A stretch of DNA of 64,000 bases from Alphaproteobacteria bacterium (lineage in GTDB: Bacteria; Pseudomonadota; Alphaproteobacteria; Rickettsiales; SXRF01), in the NCBI GenBank assembly GCA_020049775.1, contig JAGVLO010000004.1, positions 1-64,000 on the forward strand, given 5' to 3'. Made by a program: the position numbers and the translations under genes. Under the pieces are notes generated by a model. That model ran no database searches. It saw only the letters and a list, made by a program, of their open reading frames with translations, and was not told where the DNA came from. Of this stretch, positions 36,111 through 45,295 are shown piece by piece. How positions within the stretch are numbered: position 1 is the first letter of the stretch; each line of letters starts with the position of its first letter.

Positions 36111-36596
36111 TTACTTTCCGTAATTGAAAGTACCGCAAAGCACACCTGCGCTTTTCGAAATCACATCATAATTCAGGTCAGGTTCTGCTGCTCCTGCAAA
36201 AAATGCCAGCGCCAGCGTGTGGTCGTAGCTATTTGCGCCCTTGTTATCCACCGCCAGCAGCCAGCTTGCATCAACATCATCGCCGCAAATTTTATTGTCA
36301 TTCACCAGTTTTGCCGCGTGTGGAATGGCCAGCTTATAAAAGTGCGCCGACACAGGATTTTGTGTTCCTGCAATTTTCCCGGCTTCTGTCAATTGCTGCG
36401 CATCAATGGTGCGCACAAGGGTGAGGGGGTATGTCGTTCCGGCGATAACGATGCTCTCTGCCGACATCTGTATATCACCGGTAATGGATATTGCGGTGTT
36501 GCTGTAGGCGGTATATGGCATTAATTCGCCTGCATGCGCGCCGGTTGCAAATACGGCAAGCATGGAGCCAAGTAAATATTTTGTTATGTGGCGCAT
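36111..36596 (-). CDS. Small secreted protein, unknown
   Basis: 161 residues from ATG 36596, which has a perfect AGGAGG upstream within the end of tsaB. Signal peptide to about residue 22 (LLGSMLAVFATGAHA-GE). The mature part resembles a small periplasmic enzyme-like or chalcone-isomerase-like sandwich (AISITGDIQMSAESIVIAGTTYPL; LAFFAGAAEPDLNYD) but no family is clear. Confidence 0.7.
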   Translation of the reverse strand: MRHITKYLLGSMLAVFATGAHAGELMPYTAYSNTAISITGDIQMSAESIVIAGTTYPLTLVRTIDAQQLTEAGKIAGTQNPVSAHFYKLAIPHAAKLVNDNKICGDDVDASWLLAVDNKGANSYDHTLALAFFAGAAEPDLNYDVISKSAGVLCGTFNYGK

Positions 36597-36597
36597 G

Positions 36598-37275
36598 TTA
36601 TCCTCCATGTGTTGATAGTTTGGGTTTTGCGGCGGGCAGTTTAGCATCCGGCGCGCGTATATAAAATGGGCGCAAGCTGCCCTGTGCCAGTTCTGGATAA
36701 GCGATTGCCAGTTCAGCCAGCGCATCGGCGCGGGGGAATGCAATGCTGGAAGCAATAAAGCGTGTATCGGCGACTGGACTGTTGCCTACCACGGTAATAT
36801 TGCCGTTTGGGGCAGTTTGTAACGCCTGCTCAAGAGTGGCGAGCTGCGGCTCATGCAGTGGTTGCCATGGGCTATTCCTGTAATACTGAAAATACTGTTC
36901 GCCCTTTCCGGCATTGAGCATTGCCAGCGTATGGGCGGATTGCTGTTGCACGGCAAAGGAAAGTACTTGCAGAGTGGTGTAACCCATGCCGGGTATCTTG
37001 CGGGCGTAACAGATAGCACGCGCTGCGGCGAGTGCCACGCGTATGCCGGTGAAGCTGCCCGGCCCGACGGTGGCGGCGACAGAGGTGAGATCGGCATACG
37101 TGATGCCGCTTTGCGCCAGCGCATTCTCAATCATGGGTATCAGGCTGGCCGACTGCATGACCGGCTTGGCATTTTCGACATACGTCGCCACGCGGCCATT
37201 TTTCCACACGGCGGCGCTGCACGGGCCGGTGGCCGTATCAAGCGCGAGCAAGCAGGATAGTGGGGATGCAGCCAT
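36598..37275 (-). CDS. tsaB: tRNA threonylcarbamoyladenosine biosynthesis protein TsaB
   Basis: 225 residues from ATG 37275. ASKHA-fold partner of TsaD in making t6A37 on ANN-decoding tRNAs. Motifs: LLALDTATGPCSAAVW at the N-terminus and VAATVGPGSFTGIRVALAAARAI. The longer open frame to 37728 is not accepted because it overlaps the pterin dehydratase and extends beyond the usual TsaB length. Next gene is the small secreted protein, 1 bp away. Confidence 0.93.
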   Translation of the reverse strand: MAASPLSCLLALDTATGPCSAAVWKNGRVATYVENAKPVMQSASLIPMIENALAQSGITYADLTSVAATVGPGSFTGIRVALAAARAICYARKIPGMGYTTLQVLSFAVQQQSAHTLAMLNAGKGEQYFQYYRNSPWQPLHEPQLATLEQALQTAPNGNITVVGNSPVADTRFIASSIAFPRADALAELAIAYPELAQGSLRPFYIRAPDAKLPAAKPKLSTHGG

Positions 37276-37362
37276 AGTTTGACGAAACGCTGTTGAATTG
37301 CAATAATACGCTTTATTAGACGCTAATGGACAAAGACACAACCGCAACAAGGAGAACCTGCC

Positions 37363-37686
37363 ATGCTTGCCCAGAAAAAATGCGTGCCATGCAAGGGAGC
37401 AACCGCTCTTACCCGCGAGCAGGCGAAGGAAATGCTGGCGCAGGTGTCCGGCTGGGAGCTGTCGGCAGACGGCAAAAATATCCGCCGCCACTTCAAATTC
37501 CATGATTTCCTGTCGGCGCTTGCTTTTGTGAGCAAGGTGGGTGGCGTGGCTGAAATCGAGGGCCATCACCCAGACATTATGCTGGGCTGGGGTTATGCCG
37601 AATGCATGATGTGGACGCATGATATTGGCGGCCTGCATGAAAACGACTTTATAATGGCCAGTAAAATCAACGCGTTGTATTCGTAA
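37363..37686 (+). CDS. phhB: Pterin-4-alpha-carbinolamine dehydratase
   Basis: 107 residues. The PCD active-site pattern is present: EIEGHHPDIMLGWGYAECMMWTHDIGGL with two adjacent His and the later His. It recycles the pterin cofactor of aromatic amino-acid hydroxylases; in bacteria without them it has pterin-repair or moonlighting roles. AAGGAG precedes the ATG. No hydroxylase gene is in the window. Confidence 0.93.
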   Translation: MLAQKKCVPCKGATALTREQAKEMLAQVSGWELSADGKNIRRHFKFHDFLSALAFVSKVGGVAEIEGHHPDIMLGWGYAECMMWTHDIGGLHENDFIMASKINALYS

Positions 37687-37761
37687 GGAAAGCCTTGCGG
37701 AAACCTCGCGCAATGCTTTAAAATACATATATAGAGCATTGTTTTCTTAGGGTTTTTGTTT

Positions 37762-39129
37762 TTGACTAAAAAACTTTTTATCAAGACCTACGGTTGCCAG
37801 ATGAATGTCTATGACACTGTCCGTATGGGTGATGTCATGGCGCCGCTGGGCTATAGTCTGGCTGACTCGGTTGAAGGCGCAGACCTTGTTATCCTCAATA
37901 CCTGCCATATCCGTGAAAAAGCCGAAGAGAAAGTCTATTCGGAGCTGGGGCGCATCCGTCAGGAAAAAGAAAAAAAGGCCGCCGAAGGTTCGCGCATGCT
38001 GATTGCCGACGGTGGCTGCGTTGGGCAGGCCGAAGGCGAAGAAATTATCAAGCGTGCGCCATTTGTGGATATTGTACTGGGGCCGCAGAGCTACCACCAG
38101 CTGCCGGAAATGGTCACACGTGCCACCCGCGAGAAGGGCGGTGTGGTCGAGCTGGAATTCCCGACAGTACAAAAATTCGACCTGTTACCGGAATCGTCGG
38201 CGCCGCAAGGGTCAGCTGCGTTCCTGTCCGTGCAGGAAGGCTGCGACAAGTTTTGCAGCTTCTGTGTAGTACCATACACGCGCGGTGCAGAATATTCCCG
38301 CAAGCCTGAAAAGGTGATTGCCGAGGCCCGTCGCATGGTGGATCAGGGTTCGGTAGAAATCATGTTGTTGGGGCAGAATGTAAACGCTTATCACGGCGAG
38401 GGGGTAGGTGGGCGCAACTGGTCGCTGGCTGATTTGATTGATGCGCTTGCGCGCATCGACGGCCTGCACCGCATACGCTATATGACTTCGCATCCGCGTG
38501 ATATGTCGGACGATTTAATCGCCATCCATGGCAGCGAACCCAAGCTGATGCCGTATCTGCATTTGCCCATCCAGTCCGGATCGGATGAAATACTCAAGCG
38601 CATGAACCGCAAGCACACGGTGGATTTCTACCTCGATATCATTGACCGCCTGCGTAAAGCACGTCCCGATATGGCCTTTTCCTCGGATTTTATTGTCGGT
38701 TTCCCCGGCGAGGGCGAGAAGGATTTCGAGGGCAGCATGCAGGTAGTGGAAAAAGTGGGCTATGCCTCGGCCTATTCTTTTAAATACAGCCCGCGTCCGG
38801 GTACGCCCGCAGCGGTGGATGACAAACAGGTTCCCGAAGAAGTGAAAGACGAGCGGCTGATGCGTCTGCAGGAACTTATCCGCAACAAACAGACTTCATT
38901 CAACGAAAGTTGCATTGGGCGCGTGATGCCCGTTCTGCTGGACCGTGACGGTAAACTCGAAGGACAGTTGCTGGGTAAAAGCCCGTATATGCAGTCGGTG
39001 CATGTAAAGAACGCAGGTGAATATCGCGGGCAGTTCGTTGACGTGAAAATAACAGGGGCTTACCTCAACAGCCTTGCCGGCGAGGTGGTAGGCATACAAG
39101 ATAATATTAACTTCAGAAAGGCAGTCTAG
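37762..39129 (+). CDS. miaB: tRNA-2-methylthio-N6-dimethylallyladenosine synthase
   Basis: 455 residues from TTG 37762 (AGGG at 9-bp spacing; TTG 37756 is too close). Radical SAM methylthiotransferase with N-terminal UPF0004 domain (FIKTYGCQMNVYDT), Fe-S motif CDKFCSFCVVPYTRG, and a C-terminal TRAM domain. Modifies A37 of tRNAs reading UNN codons. Its TAG overlaps the GTG start of phoH. Confidence 0.97.
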   Translation: MTKKLFIKTYGCQMNVYDTVRMGDVMAPLGYSLADSVEGADLVILNTCHIREKAEEKVYSELGRIRQEKEKKAAEGSRMLIADGGCVGQAEGEEIIKRAPFVDIVLGPQSYHQLPEMVTRATREKGGVVELEFPTVQKFDLLPESSAPQGSAAFLSVQEGCDKFCSFCVVPYTRGAEYSRKPEKVIAEARRMVDQGSVEIMLLGQNVNAYHGEGVGGRNWSLADLIDALARIDGLHRIRYMTSHPRDMSDDLIAIHGSEPKLMPYLHLPIQSGSDEILKRMNRKHTVDFYLDIIDRLRKARPDMAFSSDFIVGFPGEGEKDFEGSMQVVEKVGYASAYSFKYSPRPGTPAAVDDKQVPEEVKDERLMRLQELIRNKQTSFNESCIGRVMPVLLDRDGKLEGQLLGKSPYMQSVHVKNAGEYRGQFVDVKITGAYLNSLAGEVVGIQDNINFRKAV

Positions 39130-40178
39130 TGAAAGAAAAACGCAGCAGACACAGTGATTCAGACAATGTTGGCACAGATAGCAGCATCAGCGTTGTATTC
39201 CAGGATAACAACTTGCTACCCATGCTGTTTGGCGAGAACGACTCCCACCTTGCGAAAATTGAAAAGAAACTGAAAGTCACTGCGTCGTCGCGCGGTAATG
39301 TGTTGGCGCTCACGGGCGAAAAAGCCAATATCGAAGCGGCGCGCACCGTGCTGCAGGCGCTTTATGCCGAATTGAAAAAGGGTGGCGATGTCGGCGCGGC
39401 GCAGGTGGATGCAGCCATCCGCCTGATTGGCAACGACCATGGCGAAGAACACCACCATAACCCGAGCTTGTTCGGCGCGAATGACCATCTTGTCATCAAG
39501 ACGATGAAAAAGACCGTAAAGCCTTATTCCCCAACACAGGCGAAATACATTCAGTCCCTGCAGAAGCATGATTTATGCTTTGCCCTCGGGCCTGCGGGTA
39601 CGGGCAAAACCTATATCGCGGTGGCGATGGCGGTGGCCATGTTCCAGTCGCAGCGCGTTGAAAAAATCATCCTGTCGCGTCCGGCGGTGGAAGCAGGCGA
39701 GAAGCTCGGCTTCCTGCCCGGCGACCTGAAGGAGAAAATCGATCCGTACCTGCGCCCGCTTTATGACGCGCTCTATGACATGATTCCTTCGGAAAAGCTG
39801 GATCGCCATATCGAGGTGGGCGAAATCGAAGTGGCGCCGCTGGCGTTCATGCGTGGCCGTACATTCTCGAATGCTTTCGTGATTCTTGATGAAGCGCAGA
39901 ACACCACACCTACGCAGATGAAGATGTTCCTGACCCGCATGGGCGAAAATTCGCGCATGGTGGTCACCGGCGACTTAACGCAAACCGACTTGCCGAAGGA
40001 TGTGAAGTCCGGCCTTGGCGACGCCATCCGCAAGCTGGAGAATATCGAAGGCATCGGCAGTGTGCGTTTTGCTGATTCCGACGTAGTGCGCCATGCGCTG
40101 GCCGCCCGCATCATTCAGGCCTACGATGAGTGGGATAAGAAGAAAAAGACCACCGGCAATCAGAACAACCAAAACTAA
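39129..40178 (+). CDS. phoH: PhoH-family ATPase/RNA-binding protein
   Basis: 349 residues. N-terminal KH-like region, then P-loop GPAGTGKTYIAVAMA, SRPAVEAGEKLGFLPGDLKEKI, VILDEAQNTTPTQMKMFLTRMG (Walker B), and MVVTGDLTQTD. YbeZ-type PhoH proteins act with YbeY in rRNA handling. GTG start overlaps the miaB stop. The miaB-phoH-ybeY-corC-lnt order is widely conserved. Confidence 0.96.
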   Translation: MKEKRSRHSDSDNVGTDSSISVVFQDNNLLPMLFGENDSHLAKIEKKLKVTASSRGNVLALTGEKANIEAARTVLQALYAELKKGGDVGAAQVDAAIRLIGNDHGEEHHHNPSLFGANDHLVIKTMKKTVKPYSPTQAKYIQSLQKHDLCFALGPAGTGKTYIAVAMAVAMFQSQRVEKIILSRPAVEAGEKLGFLPGDLKEKIDPYLRPLYDALYDMIPSEKLDRHIEVGEIEVAPLAFMRGRTFSNAFVILDEAQNTTPTQMKMFLTRMGENSRMVVTGDLTQTDLPKDVKSGLGDAIRKLENIEGIGSVRFADSDVVRHALAARIIQAYDEWDKKKKTTGNQNNQN

Positions 40179-40181
40179 TCC

Positions 40182-40685
40182 GTGGAACTTGACGTTACCG
40201 TACAGTTACAGGCGCAGGCGTGGAAACAACGTCTGCGTCCATATTGCAAAATTGTGCGCGATACGTGCGGCGCAACGCTTGAAGACACGAAGCTGGCCAG
40301 CCAGCGCTGCCGGTTTGAAATAGCGGTGGTGCTTGCTGACGATGCCTTTATCAAAACGCTCAACCACACTTACCGTGGCAAAAACAAGCCCACCAATGTG
40401 CTATCATTTCCCGCTGACGAACACATAGAGCGCCGTATCAAATCGCTTACGAAGGGCCAGAAGGAGTATGCGCTGGGCGATATTGTTCTGGCGCTGGAAA
40501 CCATCGAGCGCGAGTGCGAAGAGCAGCAAAAATCCCTGCGCCATCATGTGTTGCACCTGCTGGTGCATGGCACGCTGCACTTGCTGGGATATGACCATGA
40601 GGACGACAAACAGGCGTCCCAGATGGAGAAAAAAGAAATAAAAATCCTTGAAAATCTGAATGTTAAAAATCCGTACTTGTCGTGA
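40182..40685 (+). CDS. ybeY: Endoribonuclease YbeY
   Basis: 167 residues. UPF0054 family: NVLSFPADE and the metal-binding H-x3-H-x5-H triad in HGTLHLLGYDHEDD. Required for 16S rRNA 3' maturation and ribosome quality control. GTG start 3 bp after phoH. Somewhat longer than E. coli YbeY at the N-terminus. Confidence 0.96.
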   Translation: MELDVTVQLQAQAWKQRLRPYCKIVRDTCGATLEDTKLASQRCRFEIAVVLADDAFIKTLNHTYRGKNKPTNVLSFPADEHIERRIKSLTKGQKEYALGDIVLALETIERECEEQQKSLRHHVLHLLVHGTLHLLGYDHEDDKQASQMEKKEIKILENLNVKNPYLS

Positions 40686-40723
40686 CAAGCATGGATATGA
40701 TACAACATATGTTCGGCTAACCT

Positions 40724-41698
40724 ATGAAAACTTCTGCACAAAAAATACTTTCTCCCTCCATGGAAGACCCCTTAAGTAGTAAAGGGCAGCTGCCCGCTTC
40801 GCACCATTACGGCAAAAAAACGGATACTCCTGATGAGCCGCGCCCGTCGCTGATACAGGCGATACGTGGGTGGCTCCGCTCAACCTTGCTTTCACGCGGG
40901 GATGCTTCGCTCAAGGAAGTGCTTGAGGAAGTCATCGAGGAACATGAGGAGCAGACGCAGGATGGCCTCGAGCCGGAAGAAAAAGTCATGTTGCACAATG
41001 TGCTGTCGTTTGGCGACATCATGGTCAGCGACATTATGGTCCCGCGCACTGATATTGCAGCCGTGCCTAATAATATTAGCCTTGACGAACTAAGGAGCCA
41101 TATCCTTGAGCAGCGCCATACGCGCGTGCCGGTGTATGAGGAAACGCTTGACCATGTCATTGGCTTTATCCACGTAAAAGATTTGCTTCCCATGTTTTCC
41201 GGCTCGGTGCCGTTCGAGCTGAAAAAAGTCCTGCGCAAAATGCTATTTGTTCCGCCGTCTAAGAGGTTGATTGACCTTCTGATTAAGATGCGAGGTGCCG
41301 GAAGCCACATCGCGATTGTCATCGACGAGCATGGTGGCACTGACGGCATGGTTACCATGGAGGACGTGTTTGAGGAAATCGTGGGCGATATTCACGACGA
41401 GCATGACGAAGATGAAGAACAGGACAACCAGATACAATATATCGGCCATGGCTCTTTTGAGGTCAGTGGCCGGATACGCCTGGACACGCTGGAAAAGCAG
41501 CTGGCGCTTACGCTGACCAACCCCGAAAAGGGAGAAGAGTTCGATACGCTTGGCGGTCTGCTCTCTTTCCGCGTCGGACATGTGCCGGTTAAGGGCGAGA
41601 AGATTGACCACGAGTCCGGTGTTATCTTTGAAGTATTGGATTCTGATCCGCGCCGTATTCGCAAGGTGCGCATACAAATCAAATCAAAATCGTCATGA
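40724..41698 (+). CDS. corC: CorC/HlyC-family CBS-domain protein
   Basis: 324 residues. An acidic/charged N-terminus is followed by two CBS domains (DIMVSDIMVPRTDIAAVPNN; GFIHVKDLLPMF; IVIDEHGGTDGMVTMEDVFEEIVGDI) and a C-terminal CorC_HlyC domain (EVSGRIRLDTLEKQL). No N-terminal membrane domain, so this is a CorC rather than full HlyC-transporter type; linked to Mg/Co efflux or phospholipid transport. Overlaps lnt by 4 bp. Confidence 0.95.
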   Translation: MKTSAQKILSPSMEDPLSSKGQLPASHHYGKKTDTPDEPRPSLIQAIRGWLRSTLLSRGDASLKEVLEEVIEEHEEQTQDGLEPEEKVMLHNVLSFGDIMVSDIMVPRTDIAAVPNNISLDELRSHILEQRHTRVPVYEETLDHVIGFIHVKDLLPMFSGSVPFELKKVLRKMLFVPPSKRLIDLLIKMRGAGSHIAIVIDEHGGTDGMVTMEDVFEEIVGDIHDEHDEDEEQDNQIQYIGHGSFEVSGRIRLDTLEKQLALTLTNPEKGEEFDTLGGLLSFRVGHVPVKGEKIDHESGVIFEVLDSDPRRIRKVRIQIKSKSS

Positions 41699-43254
41699 TA
41701 CTGCGCATGCGTCAGTGGACGCAGGCGGTTACTGGCCTGAAAGGCCAGAGCCGAAATACCGCTGCGTTCATGTTTGGTGTTGCGGCTGCTTTTACATTGC
41801 CGCCTTTTTTCATATTCCCTCTCATTATCATGGCGTACGGCGGCCTGTTCCTGCTGGCCAATAAAGCACACGACGCAAGGCGCGCTTTTGCTGATGGCTG
41901 GTGGTGGGGCTGGGGCTATTATATTGTCGGGCTGTACTGGTTCTGCATCGCTCTGATGACCGAGCCGGATAAATTCGCTTGGATGTTGCCGTTCACACTG
42001 TTTGGCGTAACGGCGTTTGTGGCGCTGTATCCGGCGCTGGCCTGCCTGATATTTTACAAAATTGCTGTGCAGGGAACTATCCGGCGCATGTTCCTTTTTG
42101 CTGCGGTGTGGACCTGTGTGGAATATGCGCGTGGGTATTTATTCACCGGATTTCCGTGGAATATCGCAGGTAACAGTTTTGCCTATTCCGACAATGCCAT
42201 ACAGCTGGCATCCATCTTCGGCGCTTACGGCCTTACCTTCTGGGCAGTGCTGCTCGGTGTGTCATTGACTGTGATAATAGACATACGTCTGCGTGTTGAG
42301 CATGTCATCTTGTTTCTCGGGCTGGTGTGGAGCGGTTTTTTTACCGGCCTGAATTATGGCAGCCAGCGTCTTGAGCAGGCAGATAAAGTGCCACAGGCAG
42401 AGCGTTATGTTCCGGGCGTGATGTTACGTTTAGTGCAGCCCAATATCGCACAGGCGCACCGCTGGGACCCTGCCAAGCAGATGGAAGGCCTACAAAAACA
42501 TATCCAGATGACGCAGTCCTCAGGCCTGAGCCTGGTGTCGCATGTCATATGGCCGGAATCGTCTATTCCCTACGTACTCAAGCCCGGCACACCACTGTTG
42601 GGGATGATAGGAAGCGCGTTGCCGGAAAAAACGCTTCTGGTGACGGGAGCATTGCGTTCGCAGGGCGAAAAAGAATCATGGCAGGTGTATAACAGCATGG
42701 TGGTGGTCAACCGCAAGGGTGAGATCATTGGCAATTACGATAAGTCGAAACTGGTGCCATTTGGCGAATTCCTGCCGTTTCGCAGCCTGATTCCCAAGGC
42801 ATGGCAGACGCCGGTGGGTGATATGGATTTTACGCGCGGAAATGGCGTGGAGAATATGGAATGGCCAGGGCTGCCAGCTTTACGCCCCATGATTTGTTAT
42901 GAAGTGATTTTTCCGCAATGGGCGCATTCTGATGATGATGCGTCGCGCCCGAAATGGATGCTCAACGTGACGAACGATGCGTGGTTCGGCCTTAGCACCG
43001 GCCCGCACCAGCATTTTCATATGGCGCGTATGCGTGCCGCCGAGCAGGGATTGCCTCTGGTACGTGCAGCAAATACAGGTATAAGCGCGGTCATTGACCC
43101 TTACGGCAGGGTAGAGGCTATGATGCCGCTTGGTCGTGAAGGCATATTAGACGTGCAACTTCCAAAAGAAGCTGCTAATACACCTTATAATAGGTATAAT
43201 TTTTTATATTTACCATCTATAATGTTATTGATAATCATGCTCTTCTTTATATAG
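41695..43254 (+). CDS. lnt: Apolipoprotein N-acyltransferase
   Basis: 519 residues. Five or so N-terminal membrane helices, then a nitrilase-fold domain with catalytic Glu in VIWPESSIP, Lys in NYDKSKLVPFGEF and Cys in PMICYEVIFP. It adds the third acyl chain to lipoproteins, consistent with the several lipoproteins in the window. The 3' end and following 100 bp are AT-rich. Confidence 0.96.
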   Translation: MILRMRQWTQAVTGLKGQSRNTAAFMFGVAAAFTLPPFFIFPLIIMAYGGLFLLANKAHDARRAFADGWWWGWGYYIVGLYWFCIALMTEPDKFAWMLPFTLFGVTAFVALYPALACLIFYKIAVQGTIRRMFLFAAVWTCVEYARGYLFTGFPWNIAGNSFAYSDNAIQLASIFGAYGLTFWAVLLGVSLTVIIDIRLRVEHVILFLGLVWSGFFTGLNYGSQRLEQADKVPQAERYVPGVMLRLVQPNIAQAHRWDPAKQMEGLQKHIQMTQSSGLSLVSHVIWPESSIPYVLKPGTPLLGMIGSALPEKTLLVTGALRSQGEKESWQVYNSMVVVNRKGEIIGNYDKSKLVPFGEFLPFRSLIPKAWQTPVGDMDFTRGNGVENMEWPGLPALRPMICYEVIFPQWAHSDDDASRPKWMLNVTNDAWFGLSTGPHQHFHMARMRAAEQGLPLVRAANTGISAVIDPYGRVEAMMPLGREGILDVQLPKEAANTPYNRYNFLYLPSIMLLIIMLFFI

Positions 43255-43358
43255 ATAAAATTTTATATAATATTTAATACTTTATTAACTATATTGTTGC
43301 GAGTATCCATTAGTTGCTACATAATCGATAGTTGTAAGTTGTACCAAAAAGGGATGCC

Positions 43359-43799
43359 ATGAAAAAACAGGATATTGATATTCACGTCGGTGCTCGTCTC
43401 CGTAATCGCCGCACCATGCTTGGCCTTAGTCAGGAAGCGCTGGCGAAGTCCGTGGGCATCACTTTTCAGCAGGTACAGAAATACGAAAAAGGCGCCAATG
43501 CCATGAGCGCCAAGCGTTTGTATGAATTTGCTACATTCATGCGCGTTCCCGTGGCCTATTTCTTTGAAGGTCTCGACCAGCACGGTGTTGCCACAAAAGA
43601 ACATGCAGGCTTTGCCGAAACCCCGCGTGAAGCATTTGAGCATGCTACGACTGTGGTATCGGACCGCGAATCGCTTGAAATGATGAAGGCTTTCAAGCGT
43701 ATCAAAGAGCAAAGCATGCGCAAGCGCCTTGCCGATCTGGTACGCGCCATCGCCGAAGACAGGAGCATGGTGGACTTAAGCAGCAAGGCTGCCTCCTGA
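43359..43799 (+). CDS. XRE-family transcriptional regulator upstream of metK
   Basis: 146 residues. HTH at about 10-65 (VGARLRNRRTMLGLSQEALAKSVGITFQQVQKYEKG), then a short helical domain. Alphaproteobacteria commonly have this Cro/CI-like gene between lnt and metK. The target is not known; a housekeeping regulator is more likely than phage origin. Confidence 0.9.
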   Translation: MKKQDIDIHVGARLRNRRTMLGLSQEALAKSVGITFQQVQKYEKGANAMSAKRLYEFATFMRVPVAYFFEGLDQHGVATKEHAGFAETPREAFEHATTVVSDRESLEMMKAFKRIKEQSMRKRLADLVRAIAEDRSMVDLSSKAAS

Positions 43800-43818
43800 T
43801 AACCTGCAGGCATAGCGC

Positions 43819-43846
43819 TTGACATAACCCGCAGATTCTCTAGACT
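43819..43846 (+). promoter_or_regulatory. Strong sigma70-like promoter for metK
   Basis: TTGACA (43819-43824) and TAGACT (43841-43846), 16 bp apart. Predicted transcription start near 43853 gives a leader of about 220 nt before metK. Confidence 0.65.
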
Positions 43847-43863
43847 CCCGCCATTGCTTTTTT

Positions 43864-43966
43864 GGGTGGGGATTTGGGTTGCTTGCCGCCACCAGTATAA
43901 AAATGGTCTAAGCTATCCGGGGATGTTTGCGCCCGTTTCTGCACAAACAAAATCCCCAGATACCAT
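43864..43966 (+). promoter_or_regulatory. Structured 5' leader of metK (candidate cis-regulatory RNA)
   Basis: Hairpin 1: GGTGG 43865-43869 with CCACC 43889-43893. Hairpin 2: GGGGAT-GTTTG (43919-43929) with CAAAC (43944-43948) and ATCCCC (43952-43957), extended by ATGGT 43903-43907 with ACCAT 43962-43966. I cannot match it to the SAM riboswitch classes I know. Confidence 0.5.
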
Positions 43967-43981
43967 ATCCCCTGCACAATA

Positions 43982-44068
43982 AAAGCCGTGTGAATTTCAT
44001 TTAAGGGAGATGGCCAAATGCCAATTCCCTTGTACATGAAAACCGTGTGAATTTTTTTAGGGAGATGG
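43982..44068 (+). repeat. Duplicated ribosome-binding region before metK
   Basis: Two imperfect ~30-bp copies, 43982-44012 and 44039-44068, each CCGTGTGAATTT then AGGGAGATGG. Only the second copy drives metK. Confidence 0.85.
44018..44050 (+). CDS. Possible leader peptide upstream of metK
   Basis: ATG 44018 lies 8 bp after AGGGAG and encodes the 10-residue MPIPLYMKTV, ending with TGA inside the second repeat. Very short, so coding status rests only on the good ribosome-binding site and position; it may regulate metK translation. Confidence 0.3.
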   Translation: MPIPLYMKTV

Positions 44069-44071
44069 ATT

Positions 44072-45286
44072 GTGTCCGACCGTTTTTATTCTGACAGAAG
44101 CAGTTATATTTTCACTAGTGAATCCGTAGCGGAAGGTCATCCGGACAAAGTCTGCGACCAGATTTCCGACGCGATTGTTGACGCGTTCCTGACCGTCAAC
44201 CCCGAAGCACGCGTGGCCGCAGAAACACTTGCCACCACCAACACCATCGTGATTGCGGGTGAAACGCGCGGTGCAGATTCCATCACCAAGGCGCAGATTG
44301 AAAAGATCGCGCGCGACAAGGTGCGTGAAATCGGCTATCTGCAACAGGGCTTCCATGCCGACAATCTCGATGTGTATGTGCATCTCCACAACCAGTCGGC
44401 AGATATCGCCATGGGCGTGGACGCTGGCGACAATAAGGACGAAGGCGCGGGCGATCAGGGCATCATGTTCGGTTATGCCTGCACCGAAACCAAATCCTAC
44501 ATGCCTGCACCGATTGACCTTTCGCACCGCATTTTGCAGGCTCTTGCCAAGGCCCGCCACAGCGGCGAAGCCAAGGGTTTAGGGCCGGATGCCAAGAGTC
44601 AGGTATCGCTGCTCTATGAAAACGGCAAGCCGGTAAAGGCTACCTCCATCGTTGTTTCCACCCAGCATGCCGAAGGCCTGACCCAGAAACAGGTGCGCGA
44701 AATTGTGCGCCCGTATGTGCTGGCGTCGCTGCCCAAGGGCTGGATGTGTGATGAGAATGAATTCTACGTCAACCCGACAGGCCAGTTCGTTATCGGCGGT
44801 CCGGACGGCGACTGCGGCCTGACCGGACGCAAGATTATCGTGGATACTTACGGTGGCGCGGCTCCGCATGGCGGCGGCGCATTCTCCGGCAAAGACCCGA
44901 CCAAGGTGGACCGCTCGGCGGCTTATATGGCGCGTTACCTTGCCAAGAACGTAGTGGCGGCCGAACTGGCTGACCGCTGCACTATCCAGCTGTCATACGC
45001 AATCGGCGTATCCAAGCCGATTTCGTTCTATGTCAGCACTGCTGGCACTGGCAAGGTTGATGAGGCCAAGCTGGAACGCGTGTTACAGGATATGTGCAAC
45101 CTGACGCCGCGCGGCATCCGCGAGCATCTGAAGCTCAACCGCCCGATCTATGCGCGTACCGCCGCTTACGGACACTTTGGCCGCGAGCCGGATGCGACCG
45201 GCGGCTTTACCTGGGAAAAACTCGACATGGTGGAAGCACTGCGCGATACGTTCAAGATCACAGAAAAAAAAACAAAAATAGCATAG
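44072..45286 (+). CDS. metK: S-adenosylmethionine synthetase
   Basis: 404 residues. MetK motifs: [67 protein letters not shown]. Makes SAM from Met and ATP, feeding BioA, BioB, BioC, MiaB and TrmB encoded nearby. Start is GTG 44072, 7 bp after AGGGAG; an ATG at 44065 is out of frame. Confidence 0.98.
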   Translation: MSDRFYSDRSSYIFTSESVAEGHPDKVCDQISDAIVDAFLTVNPEARVAAETLATTNTIVIAGETRGADSITKAQIEKIARDKVREIGYLQQGFHADNLDVYVHLHNQSADIAMGVDAGDNKDEGAGDQGIMFGYACTETKSYMPAPIDLSHRILQALAKARHSGEAKGLGPDAKSQVSLLYENGKPVKATSIVVSTQHAEGLTQKQVREIVRPYVLASLPKGWMCDENEFYVNPTGQFVIGGPDGDCGLTGRKIIVDTYGGAAPHGGGAFSGKDPTKVDRSAAYMARYLAKNVVAAELADRCTIQLSYAIGVSKPISFYVSTAGTGKVDEAKLERVLQDMCNLTPRGIREHLKLNRPIYARTAAYGHFGREPDATGGFTWEKLDMVEALRDTFKITEKKTKIA

Positions 45287-45295
45287 CGTAGGCTA

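Noticed and set aside
37276-37728. N-terminal extension of tsaB to 37728
   Set aside because: Overlaps the convincing pterin dehydratase on the other strand and would nearly double the TsaB family length.
43852-44071. Known SAM-II or SAM/SAH riboswitch before metK
   Set aside because: I could not find the conserved core elements of those classes; only generic hairpins and the duplicated ribosome-binding region are visible.
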